NCBI GenBank assembly: GCA_013812695.1
Contig: JACCSZ010000138.1
Location: forward strand, 1 to 6,291
Reading direction: 5' to 3'
Length of the DNA stretch: 6,291 bases
Source: Gemmatimonadales bacterium
GTDB taxonomy: Bacteria; Gemmatimonadota; Gemmatimonadetes; Gemmatimonadales; GWC2-71-9
Shown: piece after piece, positions 1-5,784 of the stretch
Numbering within the stretch: the stretch's first letter is position 1
Layout: the number at the start of each line of letters is the position of its first letter
Notes under the pieces: generated by a model
Database searches by the model: none
What the model was told of the DNA's origin: nothing
The model's input: the letters and a program-made list of their open reading frames with translations, nothing else
Program-made: the position numbers and the translations under genes

Positions 1-310
1 TCAGCTCGGACCAGCCGAACAGGAAGGCCGGGAGTGGGCCGAACGCTTCGAGGATGTACGCGAAAACGCCCCCCGACCTGGGGAGCGCGGCGGCCAACTC
101 GGCATAGGTCAGCGCCCCGAACAGGGCCACCAAACCGCCCACGACCCAGGCCAGCAGCACGGGACCGGGCTCATGCAGACGCTCGGCGACGCCTGCGGGC
201 ACCCTGAAGATGCCGCTCCCGATGGTCGACCCCACCAGCACCGCGACGGCGCTGCCGAGACCGAGATGTCGGGGGAGCCGTTCGCCCCAGGCGTCACGTT
301 GGACGGACAT
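1..310 (-). CDS. APC-family amino acid permease, N-terminal part (runs off window)
   Basis: Reading the minus strand from ATG at 310-308 gives 103 uninterrupted residues to the window edge. Residues 16-38 form a first membrane segment carrying GSTIGSGIF (27-35), the glycine-rich motif of helix 1 in the amino acid-polyamine-organocation (APC) superfamily, which lines the substrate site. Residues 50-76 form a second hydrophobic segment ending in TYAELAAALPRSGG, also typical of the family, and a third begins near residue 82 (FAYILEAFGPLPAFLFGW). The family imports or exchanges amino acids across the inner membrane by proton symport or antiport; substrate cannot be told from this part. The full protein would normally be about 430-500 residues, so some three quarters lie outside the window. 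It is transcribed divergently from the heme A synthase fusion gene. No Shine-Dalgarno is visible before the ATG; see the promoter entry. Confidence 0.88.
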   Translation of the reverse strand, partial: MSVQRDAWGERLPRHLGLGSAVAVLVGSTIGSGIFRVPAGVAERLHEPGPVLLAWVVGGLVALFGALTYAELAAALPRSGGVFAYILEAFGPLPAFLFGWSEL

Positions 311-322
311 GAGCTAAATATA
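308..322 (-). promoter_or_regulatory. Candidate leaderless promoter of the permease gene
   Basis: On the minus strand TATATT (322-317) lies six bases before the ATG (310-308). A -10 box at that distance would put the first transcribed base on or next to the A of the start codon, giving a leaderless mRNA. The lack of any purine-rich ribosome binding site between box and ATG agrees with this. The -35 position (345-340, GCACGG) does not resemble the consensus. This is inference from spacing only. Confidence 0.4.
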
Positions 323-325
323 GTC

Positions 326-354
326 TTGACAACACAGTGCCGTGCGCGTTCTTT
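326..354 (+). promoter_or_regulatory. Candidate promoter of the ctaA-ctaB fusion gene
   Basis: A perfect TTGACA (326-331) is followed after 17 bases by TTCTTT (349-354), a weak -10 box. Transcription would start near 361, about three bases before the ATG at 364, again an almost leaderless start with no Shine-Dalgarno. The -35 element lies beside the -10 box of the divergent permease promoter (317-322), so the two polymerases would compete for the same stretch. The -35 is convincing; the -10 is not. Confidence 0.4.
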
Positions 355-363
355 CCCCGCCTT

Positions 364-2286
364 ATGCTCCCCACCGCGCCTCCCACCCCCCCCGATCGCA
401 GCCGCCTGCTCCGCCGCCTGGCCTGGATCGCCGCCGCCTTCGCCTTTGGCCTGGTGGTGCTCGGGGGGGTAGTTCGGATCACCGGGTCGGGCATGGGTTG
501 CGGCGACCACTGGCCCCGCTGCAACGGCGAATGGTTCCCCCCGCTCGACCTGCCGACCCTGATCGAGATCGGCCACCGGTGGGCGGCGGCGCTGGTCAGC
601 GTGCTGGTCCTGGCCGTAGCGCTCGTGGCCTGGCGCCGCCACCGCGACGAACCGGCGCTCCGGAACCCGGCCCTGCTTGCCCTGGCGCTGCTCGTCGCCC
701 AGGTGCTGCTGGGTGGCGTTACGGTCAAGCTGGCGCTGCCGCCCTGGGTGGTGGTCGCCCACTTGGCCAACGCCATGCTGCTGCTCGGGGCGCTGATCTG
801 GGTCGCCCTCCGCGCCGCTCATGCCGGTGACCCGGCCGAGCCCGGGGCCCGGCACGGCGCGCACGGGCTCGTACTGGCCACGGCGGGGCTCGGCTTTGCC
901 GTGATCCTGTTCGGCGCGCAGGTCGCCAACTTCAACGCCGGGCTCGTCTGCCTCGGTTTCCCGCTCTGCAACGGCAGCGCCCTGCCCCCGGCGTCCTCGC
1001 TGGGCGCGCTCCACTGGGCCCACCGCGCGCTCGCCTTTGCGTTCCTCGGGCTCGCAGTGGTCATGGTGAGCCGGGTGGGCCGCCGGACCGATCCGGGGGG
1101 CCAGCGCCTCAGGCGCGCCGCAGGGATGGTGCTGGCCGCCACCGTGGTGCAGATCGGCGTGGCGGCGGCGATGGTGCTGTACCTGCTGCCGCCCTCGCTC
1201 CGGGCGCTCCACCTGCTGGCGGGCACGCTGGTCTGGGCAGCACTGGTGCTGCTGGTGTTCCGGTCGGGACGGACCCCGGTGGCGGACGCGGCGGCCGATC
1301 CGGCGGTGGGCGACGTGGAGCCGGCTGTGCGCCGTCCGTCGCTCGCGGCCGACCTGATCACCCTGACCAAGCCCCGCATCATCTCGCTCCTGCTGGTCAC
1401 CACGATCGCGCCGATGTTCATCACGCCGGCCGGGCTCCCGACCTGGAGCCAGATCGTCTGGGTGCTGGTCGGCGGGTACCTCATGGCGGGCGGCGCCAAC
1501 GCGATCAACATGTGGTTCGACCGGGACATCGACACCCGGATGTCGCGCACCCGGCTCCGGCCGATCCCGGCGGGACGGGTGTCGGCCGAGTTCGGCCTGG
1601 CGTTCGGCGTGTCGCTGGGGCTGGTGGCGTTCGCGGTCTTCTGGACCCGGGTCAACCCGCTCAGCGCGTGGCTCGCGCTCGGCGGGCTGCTGTTCTACGT
1701 GTTCGTCTACACCATCTGGCTCAAGCGGACGAGCCCGCAGAACATCGTGATCGGCGGGGCGGCCGGCGCGTTCCCGCCGCTGGTGGGCTGGGCGGCGATG
1801 ACCGGGCGGCTCGACCTGGCGGCGGTCTACCTGTTCGCCATCATCTTCTACTGGACCCCGCCGCATTTCTGGGCGCTGGCGCTGATCAAGCAGGCCGACT
1901 ACGCCCGCGCGGGCATTCCGATGCTGCCGGTGGTGCGCGGCGAAGCGCGGACCAAGTACGAGATGATGGTCTACACGCTCATGCTGCTCCCGCTCACGAT
2001 CATGCCCACGCTGTTCGGGGCGCTCGGCCTGTTCTACGGGGTGGCCGCCGTGCTCCTCGGTGCGCGGCTGCTCTGGTATTGCGTGCGGCTCTACCGCGCG
2101 CAGTCGATCACCCCGGTGGCGTGGCAGATGTACCGGTATTCCCTGGTCTACCTCGCCCTGCTGTTCGTGGCGATGGGCATCGACCGGGCGCTGCCGTTCG
2201 GGCGACCGGCGCCACAGAAGGTGATCATCCTGAGCCGGCCCGGGGCGCAGGTGGCGATGCCGACTACGGCGCATGTGCATCCCTAG
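364..2286 (+). CDS. ctaAB: Heme A synthase / heme O synthase fusion protein (CtaA-CtaB, COX15-COX10)
   Basis: A single 640-residue membrane protein joins the last two steps of heme A synthesis. CtaB farnesylates protoheme IX to heme O; CtaA then oxidises the C8 methyl to a formyl group, giving heme A for aa3-type oxidases. Residues about 15-305 are CtaA: two four-helix halves with histidines H71, H133, H217 (or H220) and H283, E68 three residues before H71, and two cysteine pairs, C46/C53 and C196/C202. Their spacing matches Bacillus CtaA. Residues about 328-628 are the UbiA-family CtaB: TKPR at 335-338, the NxxxDxxxD prenyl-diphosphate motif N382/D386/D390, and YTIWLKR from 449 followed by NIVIGG. 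The linker (about 306-327) is short and polar. Start: ATG at 364 is chosen over an in-frame GTG at 337, which would overlap the promoter and add nine unconserved residues. No oxidase subunit genes are in view. The reading frame and catalytic residues are intact in both halves. Confidence 0.93.
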   Translation: MLPTAPPTPPDRSRLLRRLAWIAAAFAFGLVVLGGVVRITGSGMGCGDHWPRCNGEWFPPLDLPTLIEIGHRWAAALVSVLVLAVALVAWRRHRDEPALRNPALLALALLVAQVLLGGVTVKLALPPWVVVAHLANAMLLLGALIWVALRAAHAGDPAEPGARHGAHGLVLATAGLGFAVILFGAQVANFNAGLVCLGFPLCNGSALPPASSLGALHWAHRALAFAFLGLAVVMVSRVGRRTDPGGQRLRRAAGMVLAATVVQIGVAAAMVLYLLPPSLRALHLLAGTLVWAALVLLVFRSGRTPVADAAADPAVGDVEPAVRRPSLAADLITLTKPRIISLLLVTTIAPMFITPAGLPTWSQIVWVLVGGYLMAGGANAINMWFDRDIDTRMSRTRLRPIPAGRVSAEFGLAFGVSLGLVAFAVFWTRVNPLSAWLALGGLLFYVFVYTIWLKRTSPQNIVIGGAAGAFPPLVGWAAMTGRLDLAAVYLFAIIFYWTPPHFWALALIKQADYARAGIPMLPVVRGEARTKYEMMVYTLMLLPLTIMPTLFGALGLFYGVAAVLLGARLLWYCVRLYRAQSITPVAWQMYRYSLVYLALLFVAMGIDRALPFGRPAPQKVIILSRPGAQVAMPTTAHVHP

Positions 2287-2310
2287 GTGGCGGTTGCCCG
2301 GCGGATGTCC

Positions 2311-2358
2311 TGTCACCCTGAGATGCACTGTCACCCTGAGATGCACTGTCACCCTGAG
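2311..2358 (+). repeat. 18-bp tandem direct repeat, two full copies plus a partial third
   Basis: TGTCACCCTGAGATGCAC occurs at 2311-2328 and again, identically, at 2329-2346. A third start, TGTCACCCTGAG (2347-2358), then changes into the left arm of the inverted repeat that follows. The repeated unit is therefore the outer end of that palindrome plus a six-base tail (ATGCAC). This looks like slippage or stuttering at the edge of a REP-like element. Confidence 0.85.
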
Positions 2359-2413
2359 CGTAGCGAAGGGGCCATGATTCAGGGCATGCCCCCTTCGCTA
2401 CGCTCAGGGTGAC
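2348..2413. repeat. REP-like perfect 24-bp inverted repeat between the fusion gene and the ABC gene
   Basis: Positions 2348-2371 and 2390-2413 are exact reverse complements (24 of 24), separated by 18 bases. After one mismatch the stem continues with four more pairs (2373-2376 with 2385-2388), leaving an eight-base loop. The arms carry the CCCTGAGCGTAGCGAAGGG core; to my recollection very similar sequences recur between genes in several phyla, as REP-type repeats do. No T-run follows, so it is not a textbook terminator, yet a stem this strong about 60 bases after the ctaA-ctaB stop could end transcription or protect the mRNA 3' end. The right arm overlaps the beginning of the ABC gene. Confidence 0.85.
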
Positions 2414-4226
2414 TCCCCCACGCGTGCCGGCACCCGCCGAGCCCCCCAAGCGCCGGATCCCCAAACCCGGCCGGCTGCTCCGGCTCTGGCCGCGCGTCCG
2501 CCCGTATCGTGGCATCCTGCTCGGCGCCACCGTCGCCCTGGTGCTGAGCAGCCTCGCCAGCCTCGCCTTTCCGATGGTCGTGCGGTACCTGCTCGACGCG
2601 GCCTTCATCAACCGCGACCGCGCTCTGCTCGACCGCATCGCCCTCGGCCTGGTGGCGCTGTTCTCGGTGCAGGCGGTGCTCAACTACATCCAGGCGTACC
2701 TGCTGAGCGCCGCGGGCGAGCAGGCGGTGGCCGGGCTCCGGCGCGAGGTGTTCGCGCGGCTGCTCGAGATGCCGCCCGGCTTCTTCGCCGAGCGCCGGAC
2801 GGGCGAGCTCACCAGCCGGCTGACGGTGGACATCGGCCTGTTGCAGAGCGTGCTGAGCCACCAGATCTCGGAGTTCGCGCGCCAGGTGCTGGCGCTGATC
2901 GGCGGCGTCGTTCTGCTCACGTACCTGCAGCCCCGGCTCACGCTGACCGCGCTGCTGGTGGCGCCGGTGGTGGTGGGCACGGCGCTGGTGTTCGGCCGCC
3001 GGCTCCGCCGCATCACGACCGGCGTGCAGGACCGCGTGGCCGAGGCCAGCGCGGTGGCCGAGGAGGCGTTCTCGCAGATCCGGACGGTGCAGAGCTTCGT
3101 ACAGGAGCCGGCGGAGCGGGCGCGGTACGGCGAACGGATCGCGGCGAGCGTCCAGTTGGCGCTGCAACGCGCGCGGGTGCGCGGGGTGTTCTTCGGCATG
3201 CTTACGTTCGCGACCTTCGCGGGAATCGTATTCGTGCTGTGGCAGGGTGGCCTGCTGGTGCTCGACGGCAGCCTCACGGCAGGGGCGCTAGTAGGTTTCC
3301 TGCTGTACACGATCACCATCGCGGCCTCGATCGGCGCGCTGGCCACGTCGTTCACCTCGTACCAGGAGGCGGTCGGCGCGGCCGAGCGAGTGTTCGAGAT
3401 CCTGGAAACAGCGCCGGGGATCGCCGATCCGGCGGCGCCGGCGACGCTGCCGGCGCCGGTGCGCGGCCGGGTCGCGTTCGAGGGTGTGAGCTTCCGGTAT
3501 CAGGCGGACCCATCGCTGGTGTGGACGCTCGACGACATCACGCTGGATGTGGCGCCGGGCGAGACCGTGGCGCTGGTCGGTCCGTCGGGCGGCGGGAAGA
3601 CCACGTTGGTGTCGCTGCTGCCCCGCTTTTGGGACGTGGACGGCGGCCGGATCACGCTGGACGGCGCCGACATCCGCTCGCTCCGGCTGGCCGATCTGCG
3701 CGGCGCCATCGGGATCGTGCCGCAGGAACCGGCGCTGTTCAGCGGCACGATTCACGAGAACATCGCGTACGCGCGGCCGGCGGCTACGGCGGCGGAGGTG
3801 CAGTCGGCCGCACGGGCGGCGCACGCGCACGAGTTCGTGGAGCGGCTGCCGCTGGGCTACGACACCGTGGTCGGCGAGCGCGGCATCAAGCTCTCGGGCG
3901 GCCAGCGGCAGCGGGTGGCGATCGCGCGGGCGATCCTCAAGGATCCGGCGGTGCTGATCCTGGACGAGGCCACCAGCAGCCTCGACACCGAGAGCGAGCG
4001 GCTGATCGAGGACGCGCTGGCCCGGCTGCTGGTGGGGCGGACGACGCTGATCATCGCGCACCGGCTGAGCACGGTGCAGCGTGCGGACCGCCTGCTGGTG
4101 ATCGATCGGGGGCGGATCGTGGAGGAGGGGACGCACGGGGAGCTGCTGGGGGTGGGGGGGTTGTATGCGCGGCTGTACCAGCGGCAGTTCAGGGAGGGGG
4201 CGCGGGCGCTGGAGGTGCTGGGCTAG
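2409..4226 (+). CDS. ABC exporter half-transporter, MsbA/multidrug type (membrane domain plus ATPase)
   Basis: The protein (605 residues from GTG 2409) has the usual layout and length of homodimeric type IV exporters such as MsbA, which flip lipids or export drugs across the inner membrane using ATP. Residues about 32-320 form a six-helix membrane domain; about 355-590 form the nucleotide-binding domain. Visible motifs: Walker A GPSGGGKTT (391-399), Q-loop Q439 in VPQEPALFSGT, signature LSGGQ (495-499), Walker B VLILDE (515-520) with catalytic E520, and H-loop H551 in IIAHRLSTV. All essential residues are present, so it should be active. Substrate is not predictable. Start: only GTG 2409 or GTG 2424 is possible after the in-frame TAG at 2361; GTG 2424 may be the true one, because an AGGGTGA lies 11 bases before it and the 2409 codon is buried in the inverted-repeat arm. 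The stretch from 3756 to 4200 is repeated downstream at 5005-5449. The coding strand is G-rich near the end (4136-4200). Confidence 0.92.
   Translation: MTPPRVPAPAEPPKRRIPKPGRLLRLWPRVRPYRGILLGATVALVLSSLASLAFPMVVRYLLDAAFINRDRALLDRIALGLVALFSVQAVLNYIQAYLLSAAGEQAVAGLRREVFARLLEMPPGFFAERRTGELTSRLTVDIGLLQSVLSHQISEFARQVLALIGGVVLLTYLQPRLTLTALLVAPVVVGTALVFGRRLRRITTGVQDRVAEASAVAEEAFSQIRTVQSFVQEPAERARYGERIAASVQLALQRARVRGVFFGMLTFATFAGIVFVLWQGGLLVLDGSLTAGALVGFLLYTITIAASIGALATSFTSYQEAVGAAERVFEILETAPGIADPAAPATLPAPVRGRVAFEGVSFRYQADPSLVWTLDDITLDVAPGETVALVGPSGGGKTTLVSLLPRFWDVDGGRITLDGADIRSLRLADLRGAIGIVPQEPALFSGTIHENIAYARPAATAAEVQSAARAAHAHEFVERLPLGYDTVVGERGIKLSGGQRQRVAIARAILKDPAVLILDEATSSLDTESERLIEDALARLLVGRTTLIIAHRLSTVQRADRLLVIDRGRIVEEGTHGELLGVGGLYARLYQRQFREGARALEVLG
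3756..4200 (+). repeat. Long direct repeat, copy 1 (3' part of the intact ABC gene)
   Basis: These 445 bases match 5005-5449 base for base at a constant offset of 1249, without a single gap. By eye I count 14 mismatches (431/445, about 97 %). The copy begins at GAGAAC, just after the Q-loop region, and ends in AGGGAGGGGG, 26 bases before the gene's end. Twelve of the 14 differences are synonymous; the two amino-acid changes are Thr to Met before the H-loop and Ala to Val near the C-terminus (copy 1 to copy 2). Confidence 0.95.
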
Positions 4227-4254
4227 TCACTGGTAACAGGTTGCTCCATAATCG

Positions 4255-4302
4255 TTTAGATGCGTCTTGCCTAGTAGTATTAACCATACTACCTTTGGTG
4301 GC
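4255..4302 (+). promoter_or_regulatory. Promoter and palindromic operator candidate of the toxin-antitoxin operon
   Basis: A perfect inverted repeat GTAGTAT-TAACC-ATACTAC occupies 4274-4292, directly before the antitoxin ATG at 4303. A possible promoter is TTTAGA (4255-4260), 17 bases, TATTAA (4278-4283), so the palindrome would cover the -10 box. That is the classic arrangement in which a dimeric ribbon-helix-helix antitoxin, alone or with its toxin, represses its own operon. The spacer 4227-4302 is only about 43 % GC (33 of 76), far below the flanking genes. The palindrome is seen; the promoter and its regulation are inferred. Confidence 0.55.
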
Positions 4303-4596
4303 ATGGCAGACAAGATTTCTGAACGGGCGGCCGCCGAACTGGAGCGTGTCCTCAGCAGGCACGAGAAGAAACAGAAGGCTTCGGTGAGCCTCTCCGGTGA
4401 GCTCATTCGTGCCGCGGACGTAGTCGCGGGCAAGGCTCAGCGATCCGCACTGCTCGAGCGTGCCGTTCGCCGCTACTTCCGGCATCTGCTTCGCCGCGCG
4501 CGCCACGAGCGGGACCTGCGGCTCATCGAGGCGGGCGCCGAAGTCACCAATCGCAAATCAGATACTCTGCTGGACCTCCAGAGCTGGCCCGAATGA
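4303..4596 (+). CDS. Antitoxin of a MazF-type module, ribbon-helix-helix-like
   Basis: A 97-residue, strongly charged protein, first gene of a two-gene operon. Residues 25-31 (KASVSLS) look like the DNA-binding beta strand of a ribbon-helix-helix fold, followed by a helix at 32-43, a turn around 44-48 and a second helix at about 48-65. The C-terminal tail (about 70-97, ending DLQSWPE) would be the part that wraps around and blocks the toxin. Unusually, some 24 mostly helical, charged residues precede the beta strand. Its expected jobs are to neutralise the downstream MazF-type RNase and to repress the operon through the palindrome at 4274-4292. ATG 4303 is chosen because the only upstream alternative, TTG 4267, would start inside the promoter. 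Its stop overlaps the toxin start (ATGA), so translation is probably coupled. Identification rests on fold-like features and on its partner rather than on a close family match. Confidence 0.72.
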   Translation: MADKISERAAAELERVLSRHEKKQKASVSLSGELIRAADVVAGKAQRSALLERAVRRYFRHLLRRARHERDLRLIEAGAEVTNRKSDTLLDLQSWPE

Positions 4597-4925
4597 GTCT
4601 CGATCGTGGTGAGATCTACCTGGTTTCGCCGCCGCCGGGAAAGGACCCCAAGCGCTCCCGCGCCTTGGTCGTGGTGAGCCGGCAGACTTTGTGTGACTCC
4701 AAAGCGGACAAGGTGATCTGCGCACCCATCAACTCCGAGGCGGACGGCCGATCGACTGAAGTCGCGGTCGGAGTCGAAGACGGCCTGAAGCACAAATCGG
4801 TCGTCAACTGCGACCAGTTGGTCTTGGTCGAGAAGTCGAGGCTGAACAACTACCTGGGCTCACTCTCGTCCAAGAAGCTGGCCGTCCTTCGTGACGCACT
4901 GCGTATTGCGCTCGATGTCGAGTAA
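4593..4925 (+). CDS. MazF/PemK-family endoribonuclease toxin
   Basis: A 110-residue protein with the full MazF/PemK pattern: RGEIYLVSPPPG (5-16), a conserved arginine in KRSRALVVVS (R23), the strand VICAPIN (41-47), and the C-terminal block SVVNCDQLVLVEKSRL followed by LGSLSSKKL. Family members are small homodimeric RNases that cut mRNA, sometimes tRNA or rRNA, at short single-stranded motifs and so stop growth when the antitoxin is lost. In well-studied members an Arg and a Thr act in catalysis; R23 is present, but the expected Thr position appears to be N47, with S48 next to it. The ATG overlaps the antitoxin stop by four bases, giving coupled translation and a fixed stoichiometry. Base composition is less GC-rich than in the neighbours, which suggests acquisition. 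No terminator is evident after the stop at 4923-4925. Confidence 0.87.
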   Translation: MSLDRGEIYLVSPPPGKDPKRSRALVVVSRQTLCDSKADKVICAPINSEADGRSTEVAVGVEDGLKHKSVVNCDQLVLVEKSRLNNYLGSLSSKKLAVLRDALRIALDVE

Positions 4926-5004
4926 TCCCGCCCTTTAAAAACCCTTGTTTCCACAGCCCCAACACGCATAGCGAAATCCTGCATGTGCGCCTGAACAAGA
5001 CTCT
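4926..5004. other. Islet-to-duplication junction spacer
   Basis: These 79 bases link the toxin stop to the second ABC copy. They are AT-richer than their surroundings (TTTAAAAA at 4934-4941) and hold no gene, clear hairpin or terminal repeat that I can see. They do not resemble the ABC sequence that lies upstream of copy 1, so the homology starts abruptly at 5005. In the frame of the ABC copy there is a TAG at 4969-4971 and no start codon before 5047. Confidence 0.6.
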
Positions 5005-5493
5005 GAGAACATCGCGTACGCGCGGCCGGCGGCCACGGCGGCGGAGGTGCAGTCGGCCGCACGGGCGGCGCACGCGCACGAGTTCGTGGAGCGGCTGCCG
5101 CTGGGCTACGACACCGTGGTCGGCGAGCGCGGCATCAAGCTCTCGGGTGGCCAGCGGCAGCGGGTGGCGATCGCGCGGGCGATCCTCAAGGATCCGGCGG
5201 TGCTGATTCTCGACGAGGCCACCAGCAGCCTCGACACCGAGAGCGAGCGGCTGATCGAGGACGCGCTGGCCCGGCTGCTGGTGGGGCGGACGATGCTGAT
5301 CATCGCGCACCGCTTGAGCACGGTGCAGCGGGCGGACCGGCTGCTGGTGATCGATCGGGGGCGGATCGTGGAGGAGGGGACGCACGGAGAGCTGCTGGGG
5401 GTGGGGGGGTTGTACGTGCGGTTGTATCAGCGGCAGTTCAGGGAGGGGGTGGTGGAGGTGGGGGGCGGCGGACTGGAAGACCCGCTCGGCTGA
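5005..5493 (+). pseudogene. Truncated second copy of the ABC exporter 3' end
   Basis: Positions 5005-5449 are the gap-free 97 % copy of 3756-4200. The reading frame is still open and continues for 14 further codons unlike copy 1 to TGA at 5491-5493. It encodes only the back half of the ATPase domain: signature LSGGQRQR, Walker B VLILDEATSSLD and IIAHRLSTV, but no Walker A, no Q-loop and no membrane domain. It therefore cannot hydrolyse ATP or transport by itself. There is no start codon with a ribosome site; the first in-frame possibility is an internal GTG at 5047. No frameshift or stop has accumulated, and 12 of 14 differences from copy 1 are silent, so the fragment was separated recently or was recently part of a working gene. 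It could be the original 3' end displaced by an insertion, or a fragment carried in from a related strain. Confidence 0.9.
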
Positions 5494-5535
5494 CCCCGCG
5501 CGAGCGCTCGGAGTTGCCGAGGCCGCACCTGCAGC

Positions 5536-5777
5536 ATAGACTCAGCCCATCGCCCTTCTCGACCGCTTCCTGATCGATCCAGACATTCGCTTCGGAAAAG
5601 CCCTGCGTTCGTGGCACGCGGATCACCGTCGGTGATGCGCTGTCCCATCTGGCTGCCGGCACCTCGCAAGAGCAGCTCATGGGCGAGTTTCCCCAACTCG
5701 GCTCCGAAGATATCCGCGCTTGTCTCGCGTTCGCGGCGGAACGCGAGCGCCGCACGCTGACCATTCCGGCCGCTTGA
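5536..5777 (+). pseudogene. DUF433-family antitoxin, frameshifted and without a start codon
   Basis: Reading from about 5540 gives TQPIALLDRFLIDPDIRFG, then after one surplus base in the A-run 5596-5599 the frame continues as KPCVRGTRITVGDALSHL and on to the TGA at 5775-5777. This is the whole DUF433 pattern: LLDR, IDP, the near-invariant GKPCVRGTRI, a LAAGTSQEQL helix and EDIRACLAFAAE. DUF433 proteins are small helix-turn-helix-like antitoxins commonly paired with a PIN-like toxin, as here. Without correction the frame ends at TGA 5624-5626. The expected ATG before ACT-CAG reads ATAG (5536-5539), which gives a TAG stop instead, again explicable by one surplus base. Both lesions are +1 insertions. 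They are either true decay or sequencing errors; the rest of the protein is perfectly conserved in style. Eight bases separate its stop from the toxin GTG start, so the two formed an operon. Confidence 0.82.
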
Positions 5778-5784
5778 GATAGCG

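Noticed and set aside
109..2352. Very long minus-strand open frame (747 codons) opposite the ctaA-ctaB fusion gene
   Set aside because: Its translation is Arg/His/Gln/Pro/Gly-rich and low in complexity, the usual shadow of a GC-rich gene with biased third positions. The plus strand has clear catalytic motifs throughout, and the permease occupies another minus-strand frame at its end.
2348..2413. CRISPR-like or phage attachment structure
   Set aside because: There are only two full tandem units without spacers, then an inverted repeat. It is better described as a REP-like palindrome with a stuttered edge.
4136..4200. G-runs near the end of both ABC copies (4136-4200, 5385-5465) as regulatory G-quadruplexes
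   Set aside because: The runs encode conserved residues of the ATPase C-terminus in a GC-rich genome, and codon bias explains them. They may still have helped recombination at the copy edge, but nothing in the sequence shows it.
3239..4387. Plus-strand alternate-frame open frame over the ABC ATPase region
   Set aside because: Gly/Arg/Ala-rich and motif-free, and it overlaps the well-conserved ATPase domain. It is a frame shadow.
4227..5004. Insertion sequence or integron carrying the MazF module
   Set aside because: No transposase, integrase, terminal inverted repeats, short target duplication or recombination site is visible. The only flanking repeat is the 445-bp gene fragment.
4985..5206. 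Small Arg/Ser-rich frame over the second ABC copy
   Set aside because: The same out-of-frame sequence appears at the matching place in copy 1, so it is a by-product of the duplication and not a gene.
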